Below, in pieces: positions 50,953-59,513 of a stretch of DNA of 64,000 nucleotides. Both the position numbers and the translations under genes were made by a program. This DNA comes from Amorphoplanes digitatis. GTDB taxonomy: Bacteria > Actinomycetota > Actinomycetes > Mycobacteriales > Micromonosporaceae. The stretch covers positions 5,884,501-5,948,500 of the forward strand of contig NZ_JACHNH010000001.1 of assembly GCF_014205335.1 (NCBI RefSeq). Reading direction: 5' to 3'. Positions within the stretch are counted from its first letter, which is position 1. Each line of letters opens with the position of its first letter. The notes under the pieces were generated by a model. It was not told where the DNA came from. It was given only the letters and a program-made list of their open reading frames with translations, and ran no database searches.

Positions 50953-51249
50953 TCAGCCGCCGGCCATCGCGCCGACGACGAGGAACGGCTCCTCGCCGGC
51001 GGCGACCCGGCCGGGCAGCGGCGTGTCGGGAGACTCGTTGGACAGGTCCTCCTCGCAGGCGAAGAAGCGCACCAGGGCCCGGCGCTCGCCGGTCCGGCGG
51101 TCCCGCATCGTGCCCAGCAGCATCGGATATCTCTCCTCGACCGCGTCCAGCACCCGGCGCTGCGTCACCGCGCCGCCGATCTCGAGGTGCAGCTCGCCGC
51201 TGATCTGGGCGAGGTTGCGCAGGTGCGGCGGCAGCACGACCCGGATCAC
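50953..51249 (-). CDS. MoaD/ThiS-family ubiquitin-like protein
   Basis: 98 aa from a GTG overlapping the preceding stop (GTGA, 51246-51249). It shows the beta-grasp pattern IRVVLPPHLRNLAQ, VTQRRVLDAVEERYPML and FLVVGAMAGG, ending in Gly-Gly as in MoaD, ThiS and CysO. Such proteins carry sulfur as a C-terminal thiocarboxylate or form isopeptide-like bonds. No E1-like MoeB gene is nearby. It is coupled to a BNR-repeat protein, a pairing whose purpose is unknown. Confidence 0.88.
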   Translation of the reverse strand: MIRVVLPPHLRNLAQISGELHLEIGGAVTQRRVLDAVEERYPMLLGTMRDRRTGERRALVRFFACEEDLSNESPDTPLPGRVAAGEEPFLVVGAMAGG

Positions 51250-52361
51250 GGCAGCACCTGCGCCTCGACCGAGAGCACGGCGGGCAGGTCGCGCACGATC
51301 GCGTTCCAGGTCTCACCCCCGTCCGCGGAGCCGTAGACCTGACCGCCGCTCGTGCCGAAGTAGACGCCGCAGTCGTCGAGCGTGTCGACGGCCATCGCGT
51401 CGCGCAGCACGTTTACGTAGCAGTCGGCCTGCGGCAGCCCCTTGGTCAGCGGCTGCCACTCGTCGCCGCCGGTGCGGCTGCGGTAGACCCGCAGCTTGCC
51501 GTCCGGCACGTAGTGCTCCGAGTCGCTCTTGATCGGCACGACGTAGACGGTGTCGGGCTCGTGCGCGTGCACGGCGATCGGGAATCCGAAGTCCGTCGGC
51601 AGGTTGCCGCTGATCTCCCGCCACGATCCGCCGGCGTCGTCGGTGCGCAGCACGTCCCAGTGCTTCTGCATGAACAGCACGTCCGGCCGGGACGGGTGCA
51701 TGGCCAGCCGGTGCACGCAGTGGCCGACCTCGGCGTCCTCGTCGGGGATCTGGCCGGAGCGCAGGCCCCGGTTGATCGGCTGCCAGGTGACGCCGCCGTC
51801 GTCGGTGCGGAAGGCGCCGGCCGCGGAGATCGCGACGAAGATCCGGTCGGGGTTCACCGGGTCGAGGATGATCGTGTGCAGGCACATGCCGCCGGCGCCG
51901 GGCTGCCACCGCGGCCCCGACTCGTGCGTGCGCAGGCCGGTCAGCTCCTGCCATTTCTGGCCGCCGTCGTCCGAGCGGTAGAGCGCGGCGTCCTCGGCGC
52001 CGGCGTAGACGACGTCGGGATCGGTGCGCGACGGCTCGAGGTGCCAGATGCGCTTGAACTCCCAGGGGCGGGGTGTGCCGTCATACCAGAGGTGGTCGCC
52101 GATCGGCCCCTGGTAGGCGAAGTCGTTGCCGACCGGCTGCCAGGACGCCCCGCCGTCGTCGGAGCGCTGGATGATCTGCCCGAACCAGCTCGAGGACTGC
52201 GACGCCCACAACCGGTCGGGATCGGCGGGCGACCCGTTGACGTGGTAGATCTCCCAGCCGCCGAAGTGCGGCCCGCTCACCGTCCAATCCCGGCGTGTGC
52301 CGTCCGCCGTCAGGACGAACGCGCCTTTGCGTGTTCCCACCAGCAGTCGAACCCGGCTCAT
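51246..52361 (-). CDS. BNR-repeat beta-propeller protein (sialidase-like / VPS10-like)
   Basis: 371 aa, no signal peptide. At least four Asp-box/BNR motifs occur: RSDDGGASWQPVG, RSDDGGQKWQELT, RTDDGGVTWQPIN, RTDDAGGSWREIS and GSADGGETWNAIV. The start LLVGTRKGAFVLTADGTRRD is typical of cytosolic actinobacterial 'WD40/YVTN/BNR-like' proteins that pair with MoaD-like proteins. The catalytic residues of true sialidases are not evident. Translationally coupled to the MoaD gene. Confidence 0.85.
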   Translation of the reverse strand: MSRVRLLVGTRKGAFVLTADGTRRDWTVSGPHFGGWEIYHVNGSPADPDRLWASQSSSWFGQIIQRSDDGGASWQPVGNDFAYQGPIGDHLWYDGTPRPWEFKRIWHLEPSRTDPDVVYAGAEDAALYRSDDGGQKWQELTGLRTHESGPRWQPGAGGMCLHTIILDPVNPDRIFVAISAAGAFRTDDGGVTWQPINRGLRSGQIPDEDAEVGHCVHRLAMHPSRPDVLFMQKHWDVLRTDDAGGSWREISGNLPTDFGFPIAVHAHEPDTVYVVPIKSDSEHYVPDGKLRVYRSRTGGDEWQPLTKGLPQADCYVNVLRDAMAVDTLDDCGVYFGTSGGQVYGSADGGETWNAIVRDLPAVLSVEAQVLP

Positions 52362-52364
52362 GTC

Positions 52365-53234
52365 CTACTCCTCTCGTAGTGTCATGACGGCATCCTCGCG
52401 CACCCCACCGACAAAAGTGCCCTGCCCGCCGAGGAAGTCAATCAGCAGGGCGTTGACCTCGCCGGGGGCGTCGAGTTGCAGCCAGTGGCCGGCGCCCTCG
52501 ACGCGCTCGTAGCGCCACGGTCCGGTCACGTGTCCGGCCGAGCCGGTCATCCCGTCCTCGATCAGGGCGAAGTCGCCACTGCTCCAGACGCCCATCGCCG
52601 GCACGCTCACCGGCGGCACCGGTGCCGCCGGCTCGACGAGCGACTCCGGCGGCAGGATCGCCCGGTACAGCGCCAGGCCGGCGGTCAGCGCCGCCGGGTC
52701 GGCGAGCCGCTCGACGACCGACTCGATGTCGGGATGCGCTGACCACTCGCGCATGTTGCGGAACCCGTCGTCCGACAGCCACCGCTCGGCGACGCCCCTG
52801 AACTGGAACAGCAGCATGTACCAGGACTTCTCGCGTTGCCGCAGGCCTGCCGAGCGAATCGCCGCCGGATGGCCGACGGACAGCGCGGTGATCGAGGCGA
52901 TCCGGCCGGGTGCCAGCGCGGCCGTCATCCAGGCGACAGCCGCGCCCCAGTCATGGCCGACGAGGTGTGCGCGCTCGATGTCCAGCGCGTCGAGCAGGCC
53001 GAGAACGTCACCGACCAGGGCGGCCGGCGCGTAGGCGGCCAGGTCGGCCGGCTTGCTCGATCCGCCGAAGCCGCGCAGGTCCGGCGCGACCGTCCGGTAT
53101 CCGGCCGCGTTCAGTGCTGGCACCTGGTGCCGCCACAGGTCACCGGTGTCCGGCCAGCCGTGCAGCAGGACCACGGGCGTGCCCGAGCCGGTGTCGCGTA
53201 CGTGGATGGTGATGTCGCCGAGGTCGATGTCCAT
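52365..53234 (-). CDS. Alpha/beta hydrolase, epoxide-hydrolase type
   Basis: 289 aa from ATG 53234. HGWPDTGDLW holds the oxyanion-hole HGxP, and the nucleophile elbow is GHDWGA with an Asp nucleophile, as in epoxide hydrolases and haloalkane dehalogenases. The catalytic His is in EGAGHWLQLDAP. Long cap region at 130-215. It follows an FAD monooxygenase by 1 bp, an epoxidase/epoxide-hydrolase-like pairing. Confidence 0.88.
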   Translation of the reverse strand: MDIDLGDITIHVRDTGSGTPVVLLHGWPDTGDLWRHQVPALNAAGYRTVAPDLRGFGGSSKPADLAAYAPAALVGDVLGLLDALDIERAHLVGHDWGAAVAWMTAALAPGRIASITALSVGHPAAIRSAGLRQREKSWYMLLFQFRGVAERWLSDDGFRNMREWSAHPDIESVVERLADPAALTAGLALYRAILPPESLVEPAAPVPPVSVPAMGVWSSGDFALIEDGMTGSAGHVTGPWRYERVEGAGHWLQLDAPGEVNALLIDFLGGQGTFVGGVREDAVMTLREE

Positions 53235-53235
53235 C

Positions 53236-54645
53236 TCAGGCGATCGCCGCGAGTAGTTCGCCACGCGCCGGACCGGGTTGCGGATACTGCGCGGCGCCCA
53301 TGCCGAGCGCGACGACGCGGTCGACGACCCCGGGCGCGCCGAGCACCTCGTCGGGTGTGGCGATGAAGGCGGCGACGGACGTGTAGCCGCGGGCGAGGTC
53401 CGGATCGACAAGGCCGGCCGCGAGCAGCGCCTTGCTCACCGGCCACTGCGGATCATCGGTGCGATACGGCGCGCCGGCGGCGTCGGCCGCCATCTCCGCG
53501 AGCCGATGCCGGTCGTTCCAGACGGTCGCCCGGTACAGCGGCTCGACGACCTGCGTGCTCGCCTCGTCGAACCGGCGGGCGAGCTTGTCGTGGTCGGCCG
53601 GGTCGGTCTCCCGCAGCAGGTCCCGCAGCAGGCGGGCCTGGATCAGCGCCATCGAGGCGCCCCGGCCGACCGAGGGGTTGGTGCACGCCCAGGCGTCGCC
53701 GACCGCGACCACCCCCGTGGCGACCGGGTCACCGTCGGCGACCAGGCGCCGGTACCGGTCCTCGATGCCGGCCAGCACGTCGACGCCGGAGATCGGTTCG
53801 CCGTCCGCCCAGTGTTCGACAAGCGGATATCGGGCGACCGCCGCGTGCCACCGGGCCGGTTCGCGCAGGCACCGCAGCGCCTTGTCCCGGCTCGCGGTGG
53901 CCAGCACCACGCTCCAGGTGCCGTTGTCCCCGGGCAGCGTGATCGCCGACAGCGAGTCGTAGTGCTGCAACAGGTTGGTGAGCATCGCCGGTTGTCCGCC
54001 CGTACGGGAGCGGAAGTGCCGGCAGTGATAGACGAAGCCGGAGTCCGACCGCTCCTCGATCGGCGCGCGGGCGCCGATCGCCTGTAGCCAGGAGCGCAGC
54101 GCCGACCGCCGGCCGCCGCAGTCCACCGTCAGGTCCGCGGATATCGCGATGCCGTCCGCGGTGAGGACACCGGTCACCCGCGGCACCCGCGAGTGCCCGT
54201 CCGTGGCGAGGCCGGTGACCGTGACGCCCCGCCGGATCGTCACCCCGGCGGCCTCGGCCGCGGCCGACAGCACCGCCTCGAGCACCGGCCGGCGGGCGGT
54301 CACGGTGTCGAACCGCTCGTCGCCGGGGCGGATCGGACCACGCCGTTCCACCGGCAGCGCCTCGATCAGGTTCACCTGCCGCGCGCCCGCCGCCCGCAGC
54401 GCGTCCCCGGCCTCCGGAAGCAGCTCCCGCACCTGCTGCCACCACCGCGGCAGCATGAAATGCGGCAGCCGGAACTGGTTGACACCGCGCCGCTGCCAGT
54501 CGTTCCAGGCGGTGTCGGTGTCCGCCGGTGGCGGCGGCCCGGCCGGGTCGCGTTCGACGACGATCACCTCGTGCCGGTCGCGCGCCAGCAGCATCGCCGT
54601 GGCAAGACCACCGAGGCCCGCACCGAGGATCAATATCCGTGCCAC
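53236..54645 (-). CDS. FAD-dependent monooxygenase (PHBH-like)
   Basis: 469 aa. GxGxxG is ILGAGLGGLATAMLLARDRH; the second FAD motif is VVAVGDAWACTNPSVGRGAS (GD). RRGVNQFRLPHFMLPRWW and LTVDCGGRRSALRSWLQAIG are typical of group-A flavin monooxygenases acting on lipophilic substrates. The overlapping epoxide hydrolase suggests an epoxide product. No polyketide genes are nearby, so the natural substrate is open. Confidence 0.88.
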   Translation of the reverse strand: MARILILGAGLGGLATAMLLARDRHEVIVVERDPAGPPPPADTDTAWNDWQRRGVNQFRLPHFMLPRWWQQVRELLPEAGDALRAAGARQVNLIEALPVERRGPIRPGDERFDTVTARRPVLEAVLSAAAEAAGVTIRRGVTVTGLATDGHSRVPRVTGVLTADGIAISADLTVDCGGRRSALRSWLQAIGARAPIEERSDSGFVYHCRHFRSRTGGQPAMLTNLLQHYDSLSAITLPGDNGTWSVVLATASRDKALRCLREPARWHAAVARYPLVEHWADGEPISGVDVLAGIEDRYRRLVADGDPVATGVVAVGDAWACTNPSVGRGASMALIQARLLRDLLRETDPADHDKLARRFDEASTQVVEPLYRATVWNDRHRLAEMAADAAGAPYRTDDPQWPVSKALLAAGLVDPDLARGYTSVAAFIATPDEVLGAPGVVDRVVALGMGAAQYPQPGPARGELLAAIA

Positions 54646-54708
54646 ATCGCACCTCCATCGAATAGCCGATGACGGCAGCGTGCCCTCGGTGCCTGCCCGT
54701 TCTCCAGG

Positions 54709-56772
54709 TCAGTCCGCGCTCAGGTCCTGCTCATTCCCGCCGGTGCCGGCGGTGCCGATCTCCATCGCCCACAGCAGCTCGGTCACCTGCTCCACCGCGC
54801 GGCCCAGGTGCCGGCGGTAGGTGCTGAACGGCAGGCCGAGCACCTCGGCCGCGGCTTCCTGGTTGGGCGCGGCGTGGACGAACGTACGGTTCAACACGGC
54901 CCGGAGCCGGTCGCCCTTCGGCTCGCCGGCGAGCCGGGCGATCGCCGTCAGCACGTTCCCGCGTATCTCGGTGGCGTCGGCGCCGAGCGCGCTGCCGACC
55001 AGCGGGCTGCCGGCGAGCCGGTCAGGGCGGTTGAGGTGCGGCAGCGCGGACCGCACGGCGTCGCCGAACGCCGCCCGGGACAGCGGCTGGGGGCGCAGCG
55101 CCGAGTCCGGTGGCGGCCCGGTTCCGCCCTGATGCTCGCGTTCGTTCATCAGATCAAGCCAGACCTCGACCGGGAAACGGCGCCAGTCCATCCCGTACGC
55201 GGTGTGCGACCGGCCGGCGACGGCGACCTCGACCAGCGGCCGGAAGCCGAGATAGTCGAAGAACGGCCCCCAGTACTCCGGGTCGACGGTGACCACGAAC
55301 GACCAGGCGACCGGCTCGGTGCACCAGGTCATGATCGAGGTGACCGTGCCGGCCAGCAACGCGTACTTGTCCCGCTGGAAGTCGCGGACGCCCGCCCAGA
55401 ACCGGCCGATGTCGACGCGCTCGCCCGGGCGCGTCGGCGCGGTGAGGTCGATGTACCGCAGGATCGCACGGACGACCGGGTCCTGCTCCTCCATCGGCGA
55501 ACCGCACGGCAAGAAGATCCGGTACGCGAACGCGACGACACCCTCCTCGGTGCGCACCACGTTCAGGCCGTCGGGCTCGTCGGCGAACCACCGTTCGGCC
55601 AGCGCCGCGCTCACCCGGCCCTCGCCCTGCTCGATCAGCGACACGACCGGTCCGTACTCCTCGGGCCTGGCCGGCACGACGGCGGCCGAGCCCTGCCTGC
55701 GCAGGTCGAGGTAGGACTCGGTGAGCGGGCTGCGCCGGTGCAGGTACGCCAGTTGCTGGGCGAGCAGCTGCCGATCCAGGCCGATCGTGGCCCGGATACC
55801 GGCGACCACATGATCGTGGATGATCCGGTGCAGCGACCGGTACCGGTCCGGTGAACGGCGCTCGAACTCCGCCTCGAGGACCTCCCGGGTGAGATCGTGC
55901 GGGGTCAGTCCGCCGGGCCGGCAGTGCACGAACGGCCGGCGCCGCAGCCACCCCCACACGTCGGCCGCGTCGGCGCCGACCGTCTTGCGAAGCAGGTCCT
56001 CCGTCGTCAGCCAGGCCTGCGCACAGGTCGCCAGGCCGATCATGTGAGCCTCCGAGGGCGCGTCCCGCAGCAGCGACTCGAGCAGGGCCGAGATGAGATC
56101 GGGTACCTCGGCGAGGGTCGCCGGGACGGTACCGCTCCGGGCCACGTCGGCCAGCAGCGCGAGCGTCAGCGGGTGGCCGCGGCCCAGGGCCTGCAACCGC
56201 TGCCGCCCCGGCTCCGCGACACCGGCCCGGGCCAGCAGGTCCGCGCTGTCGCTCTCGCCGAGATGGTCGATGCGCTGAACGGCGACCACCTGCCGCCAGC
56301 CGGCGTCCACCCGCCAGGTCGGCGACGGCGGCTCGCGCCCGGCGAGGACCACGAGACCGTTCGCCGGCAGCGCCGGGATGAACTCGCGGCGCAGCCAGCT
56401 GTCGAGGGCGCCCAGGTGCTCGAACGAGTCGACGAGCAGCACCGCGCCGCGGTCATCGCCGGACCGCGGGACCGCCCGGTGAAAGCCCTCCGGCGACGGG
56501 TCGATCTCTCTTCCGTCCAGCAGCACGGGAGCCCGCCCCGCGGCCCGGGCCCGGGCGAACATCTCCAGGAGCAGCGTCGTCTTGCCGATCCCGCCCGGGC
56601 CGTGCACGAAGAGCACCCGCCGCGGCGACCGCCCGTCCAGCGCGTCGTCGAAGGCGCGCAGCTCATCGCGGCGGCCGACGAAGCTGCGCCGCCGCGCCCG
56701 CTCGATGACGTCATTGAGGACGGAAGCCGCCACCGGCCCAGTCTCGACCCCCCGGACCGTGTGTGCCAGCAC
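54709..56772 (-). CDS. AAA/STAND-type ATPase with C-terminal helical DNA-binding-like domain
   Basis: 687 aa (GTG start at 56772). Walker A is HGPGGIGKTTLL (residues about 57-68), Walker B is VLLVDSFEHL, and GREPPSP and GHPLTLALL follow as in STAND ATPases. The middle has a GNAT-like stretch (about 440-545). The end reads NRTFVHAAPNQEAAAEVLGL and PFSTYRRHLGRAVEQVTELL, a helix-turn-helix-like fold as in AfsR/LuxR-type regulators. It may control the adjacent monooxygenase/hydrolase genes. Confidence 0.8.
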   Translation of the reverse strand: MLAHTVRGVETGPVAASVLNDVIERARRRSFVGRRDELRAFDDALDGRSPRRVLFVHGPGGIGKTTLLLEMFARARAAGRAPVLLDGREIDPSPEGFHRAVPRSGDDRGAVLLVDSFEHLGALDSWLRREFIPALPANGLVVLAGREPPSPTWRVDAGWRQVVAVQRIDHLGESDSADLLARAGVAEPGRQRLQALGRGHPLTLALLADVARSGTVPATLAEVPDLISALLESLLRDAPSEAHMIGLATCAQAWLTTEDLLRKTVGADAADVWGWLRRRPFVHCRPGGLTPHDLTREVLEAEFERRSPDRYRSLHRIIHDHVVAGIRATIGLDRQLLAQQLAYLHRRSPLTESYLDLRRQGSAAVVPARPEEYGPVVSLIEQGEGRVSAALAERWFADEPDGLNVVRTEEGVVAFAYRIFLPCGSPMEEQDPVVRAILRYIDLTAPTRPGERVDIGRFWAGVRDFQRDKYALLAGTVTSIMTWCTEPVAWSFVVTVDPEYWGPFFDYLGFRPLVEVAVAGRSHTAYGMDWRRFPVEVWLDLMNEREHQGGTGPPPDSALRPQPLSRAAFGDAVRSALPHLNRPDRLAGSPLVGSALGADATEIRGNVLTAIARLAGEPKGDRLRAVLNRTFVHAAPNQEAAAEVLGLPFSTYRRHLGRAVEQVTELLWAMEIGTAGTGGNEQDLSAD

Positions 56773-56800
56773 CCGGTCGCCGGGACGACAGTCGGCGGCC

Positions 56801-58096
56801 TCAGCGGGGGCAGTGGCCGAAGTGGGTGGTGCCGTCCACCCGGAGCAGCCGCGTGGCCAGGACCTCGTCGCCGACGCCCCGCCCGATACCCTGGCCGGCC
56901 CGGTCGCTGAACGCGAAGTGCAGGCCGCCGTACACCCGCGAGCGGCCCGCCTCCGTCGCCGCCGCCGAGAAGCTCGGGTAGGTGCGCGCCTGCCCGCCGG
57001 GCGCGGTGTCGGTCGCGTGTGCGAAGGGGACGTCGTCCGCGCAGAAGAAGCCGGCCAGCACCGCGGCGCCGGCGCCGCTGTACGAGCTGTGCCCGGACAC
57101 CCACTCCGGGGTGCCGCCCACCGTGCCGCCGCGCGCCGACCAGGCCGGGTTCGCCTGCGTCACCGGGTTGTCGTCGGTGTCCGCCTCGCGGATCGCGGTG
57201 GTGGGCCGCCAGTGCCGGTAGGTGTACTTCGTACGCATGGTCGTCACCGTGGTGTCCGCCAGCGCCATGCTGAGCAGCGCCGTCATCCGGGTGCCCTGTG
57301 CCAGCGACAGGTGGCGGTCGCCGCCGACGGTCAGCGCGATGCGCAGCCACTCGCCGGGCGGCTGATCGGAGCCGGCCGGCAGCGACCAGAACTGGTACGT
57401 GGCGAGCAGGTCCGGCGCGGGCAGGCCGGCGTCGCCCAGCACCGCCACCTCGGCGAACGCCGCCGCGTACCCGATGTCGGTCAGCGCGGGCGGCGGACCG
57501 GGCAGGAACGCCGCCGGGTCCCGGACGGCGAACGGGCGCACGTCGCGGTACTGCACGCCGGACCAGTCGGCCCGGAACACGCCGGGTCCGGTACCCGCGG
57601 GCTGGCTCTGCACCGGCGTCGAGCCGTCGTCGGCCCTCGCCCGCACGACCCGCCGGCCCACCTCGTCGCCCCACCGCGCGCCGGCGGTGCGCCGTTGCCC
57701 CGGGCGCACCTTGGCGAGGTCGGCGTCGCGCTGTGCGTCATAGGTCGCGGCCCGGGCCGGGTCGACCGCGACGAGCACCGCGTGCGCCGCGGCGACCGTC
57801 GCCGCGAACGGGTCGCCGTCGCGCGGGCCCGGCCCGGCCACCAGCGCGGGCTCCCGGGCCGGTTCGCCGCGCCCGCCGACGATGCCGTTCACCGCGTCGT
57901 ACATCGCCACGTTCAGCATCGCGTACCACCGGGCCGCGTCGGCGTCGCCGGCCCGCAGCGCGCGTACCGCGCCGAGGGCCGACTCGTTCCAGGTCCGTAC
58001 CCCGTCGAAGCCGACCGCCGGGCCGTCAGCGACCGCCGGCGTGCTCAACCCCGCGCCGACCATCCCGATCATCACCACGAAAACGGCCTTCCGCAT
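56801..58096 (-). CDS. Secreted vanadium-dependent haloperoxidase/PAP2-like protein
   Basis: 431 aa. Signal peptide MRKAVFVVMIGMVGAGLSTP. Vanadate/phosphate-binding motifs in order: KYTYRHWRPTTAI, PEWVSGHSSYSGAGA, and GRSRVYGGLHFAFSDRAG, matching the RxxxxxxRP, PSGH-like and SRxxxGxHFxxD motifs. The second has VSGH in place of PSGH. It would oxidise halides with H2O2, or act as a phosphatase. Upstream region 58097-58247 shows nothing further. Confidence 0.9.
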   Translation of the reverse strand: MRKAVFVVMIGMVGAGLSTPAVADGPAVGFDGVRTWNESALGAVRALRAGDADAARWYAMLNVAMYDAVNGIVGGRGEPAREPALVAGPGPRDGDPFAATVAAAHAVLVAVDPARAATYDAQRDADLAKVRPGQRRTAGARWGDEVGRRVVRARADDGSTPVQSQPAGTGPGVFRADWSGVQYRDVRPFAVRDPAAFLPGPPPALTDIGYAAAFAEVAVLGDAGLPAPDLLATYQFWSLPAGSDQPPGEWLRIALTVGGDRHLSLAQGTRMTALLSMALADTTVTTMRTKYTYRHWRPTTAIREADTDDNPVTQANPAWSARGGTVGGTPEWVSGHSSYSGAGAAVLAGFFCADDVPFAHATDTAPGGQARTYPSFSAAATEAGRSRVYGGLHFAFSDRAGQGIGRGVGDEVLATRLLRVDGTTHFGHCPR

Positions 58097-58247
58097 GGCT
58101 CGCCTCCCAGTCTCTCGCCGGTACCGGGGCCGACTCTCCTCCGCGGCCGTCGAAGTCGGTCGGGTGCGTCAGGAACTCGACGGCCGAGGCCGGTTCGGTT
58201 TGTGGGATCCGCGCCCGGCCCGCCTTGCCGCGTGCTGTTCTGAGCAG

Positions 58248-58727
58248 GTGAAACGCGTCATCACCCGGGCAGGCGTCGTCGCGGTCGTCGCGGCACTCGC
58301 GCCGGCCGCGCCGGCCGCGCCGGCCGCCGCCGCGCCGGTGCCGGCCACCGCGATCGTGCTGGAACGCTCGGGCGGCCTCACCGGAGCACAGGAGTCGTTC
58401 GCGGTCGACCGCTCGACCCCCGGCGGTCAACGGCCGCTGCGGCTGGCCGGCAGCCCCGCGTTCAGGAAGCTGCGCGGCTCGTATCCACCGAGGGATCCCT
58501 GCTGCGACCTGTACTCCTACCGCCTCACCGTCGTCTACCGCGGCGGCGGCCACAAGACGGTCACAACCGTCCAGGGCGCCGCCGCGCCACGTGTTCTGTG
58601 GGACGTCATCGGCTCCGTCGAACGGGTCGGTGCCTGCCCGCTCTCACCGATGCCGGCCACAGCCCCGCGCGGCACGCACGACAGCGGCCCCCCTCCTCCG
58701 CGAAAGGAGGAGAGGGGCCGCTGCTGA
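58248..58727 (+). CDS. Small secreted protein, function unknown
   Basis: 159 aa from a GTG at 58248. Signal peptide VKRVITRAGVVAVVAALAPA with an Ala/Pro-rich cleavage region. The mature part has the pattern QESFAVDRSTPGGQRPLRLA, FRKLRGSYPPRDPCCDLYSY, RLTVVYRGGGHKTVTTVQGA and VLWDVIGSVERVG. The last 18 codons are encoded by a strong terminator hairpin, so a frameshift or read-through at the 3' end is likely. No family name is known to me. Confidence 0.65.
   Translation: MKRVITRAGVVAVVAALAPAAPAAPAAAAPVPATAIVLERSGGLTGAQESFAVDRSTPGGQRPLRLAGSPAFRKLRGSYPPRDPCCDLYSYRLTVVYRGGGHKTVTTVQGAAAPRVLWDVIGSVERVGACPLSPMPATAPRGTHDSGPPPPRKEERGRC
58683..58722. terminator. Strong hairpin inside the 3' end of the preceding ORF
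   Basis: AGCGGCCCCCCTCCTCC (58683-58699) pairs with GGAGGAGAGGGGCCGCT (58706-58722), 16 of 17 positions, around GCGAAA. Confidence 0.75.
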
Positions 58728-58812
58728 GAAGCTGAGAATGGAACTCCGGCACTCACAGTTCTCACTGGGCGAGTCGGCCGAATATGTCGGCTCGGTCCTG
58801 TGAAACACCTCG

Positions 58813-58881
58813 GCCGGCCTGGGTAGCCAGTGCGCGCCGGCGTGGGTAGCTAATCCATGCCGGCGTGGATAACTAAGCCAC
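58813..58881. repeat. Three tandem 23-bp repeats
   Basis: Units 58813-58835, 58836-58858 and 58859-58881 share GCCGGC(C/G)TGGRTARC(C/T)A. They lie in the 0.8 kb sparse stretch 58728-59513, which otherwise holds only the small ORF at 58873-59121; nothing else is recognised between 59122 and 59513. Confidence 0.7.
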
Positions 58882-59121
58882 GCCGTCGGGTCGATGCTGG
58901 GCCGCGGTTGAATCGATCTCGGCGAGTCCCGCCGGACCGTCAACGCTCAGCGCTGTGTGTGAATTGATCTCGACGCTGGGCGCCAGAGGATTTAGTCCAC
59001 CGATTTTCACCGACGCGTGCTTCTCAAGTGCCTCTTTCCCGAGTTTCCACATGAGAAGACAACGCAACGAGTACATCAGCAGGGGAGTCGTGGCGGCCAT
59101 CCAGGCGACCGCAACTCCCAT
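58873..59121 (-). CDS. Possible small membrane protein of atypical composition
   Basis: 82 aa, ATG 59121 with AAGGA overlapping. An N-terminal hydrophobic part (VAWMAATTPLLMYSLRCLLM) is followed by a polar tail. GC at third positions is lower than in neighbouring genes, so this is either foreign DNA or not coding. No family recognised. Confidence 0.3.
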   Translation of the reverse strand: MGVAVAWMAATTPLLMYSLRCLLMWKLGKEALEKHASVKIGGLNPLAPSVEINSHTALSVDGPAGLAEIDSTAAQHRPDGVA

Positions 59122-59513
59122 CCTTAACTAGCGCCCCTGCTTCTTTTCCATAGGCGACTCCTATGTTTTCCGGGGTCGAAATTGCCACCGAATACGGCGC
59201 GTGCGCGCTACGCACCGCGAAACGGCACCAAGATCAACAATTGGACAACGCGCGGCGAACAAAGCTGCGACGCTCCGGGTCGACGACCGGAACCTCGTGA
59301 CTTACGCAGGCTACTCCGCCGCCACAACACAGCCAATACCCCTTTCGGAGTCAGGCCGCAACGCAACGTATAGGCGCAGTTTCATAGCGTTGAAAGAATT
59401 TGATCGAATCTTCGTAAGGCGATCATGACGGGCCACGCTTTGTACGCATGGCACGCGGTCGCTACATTGCCGGGCAAGACGAAAATCGATGTCTGGTCAA
59501 TGGACGGCACACC

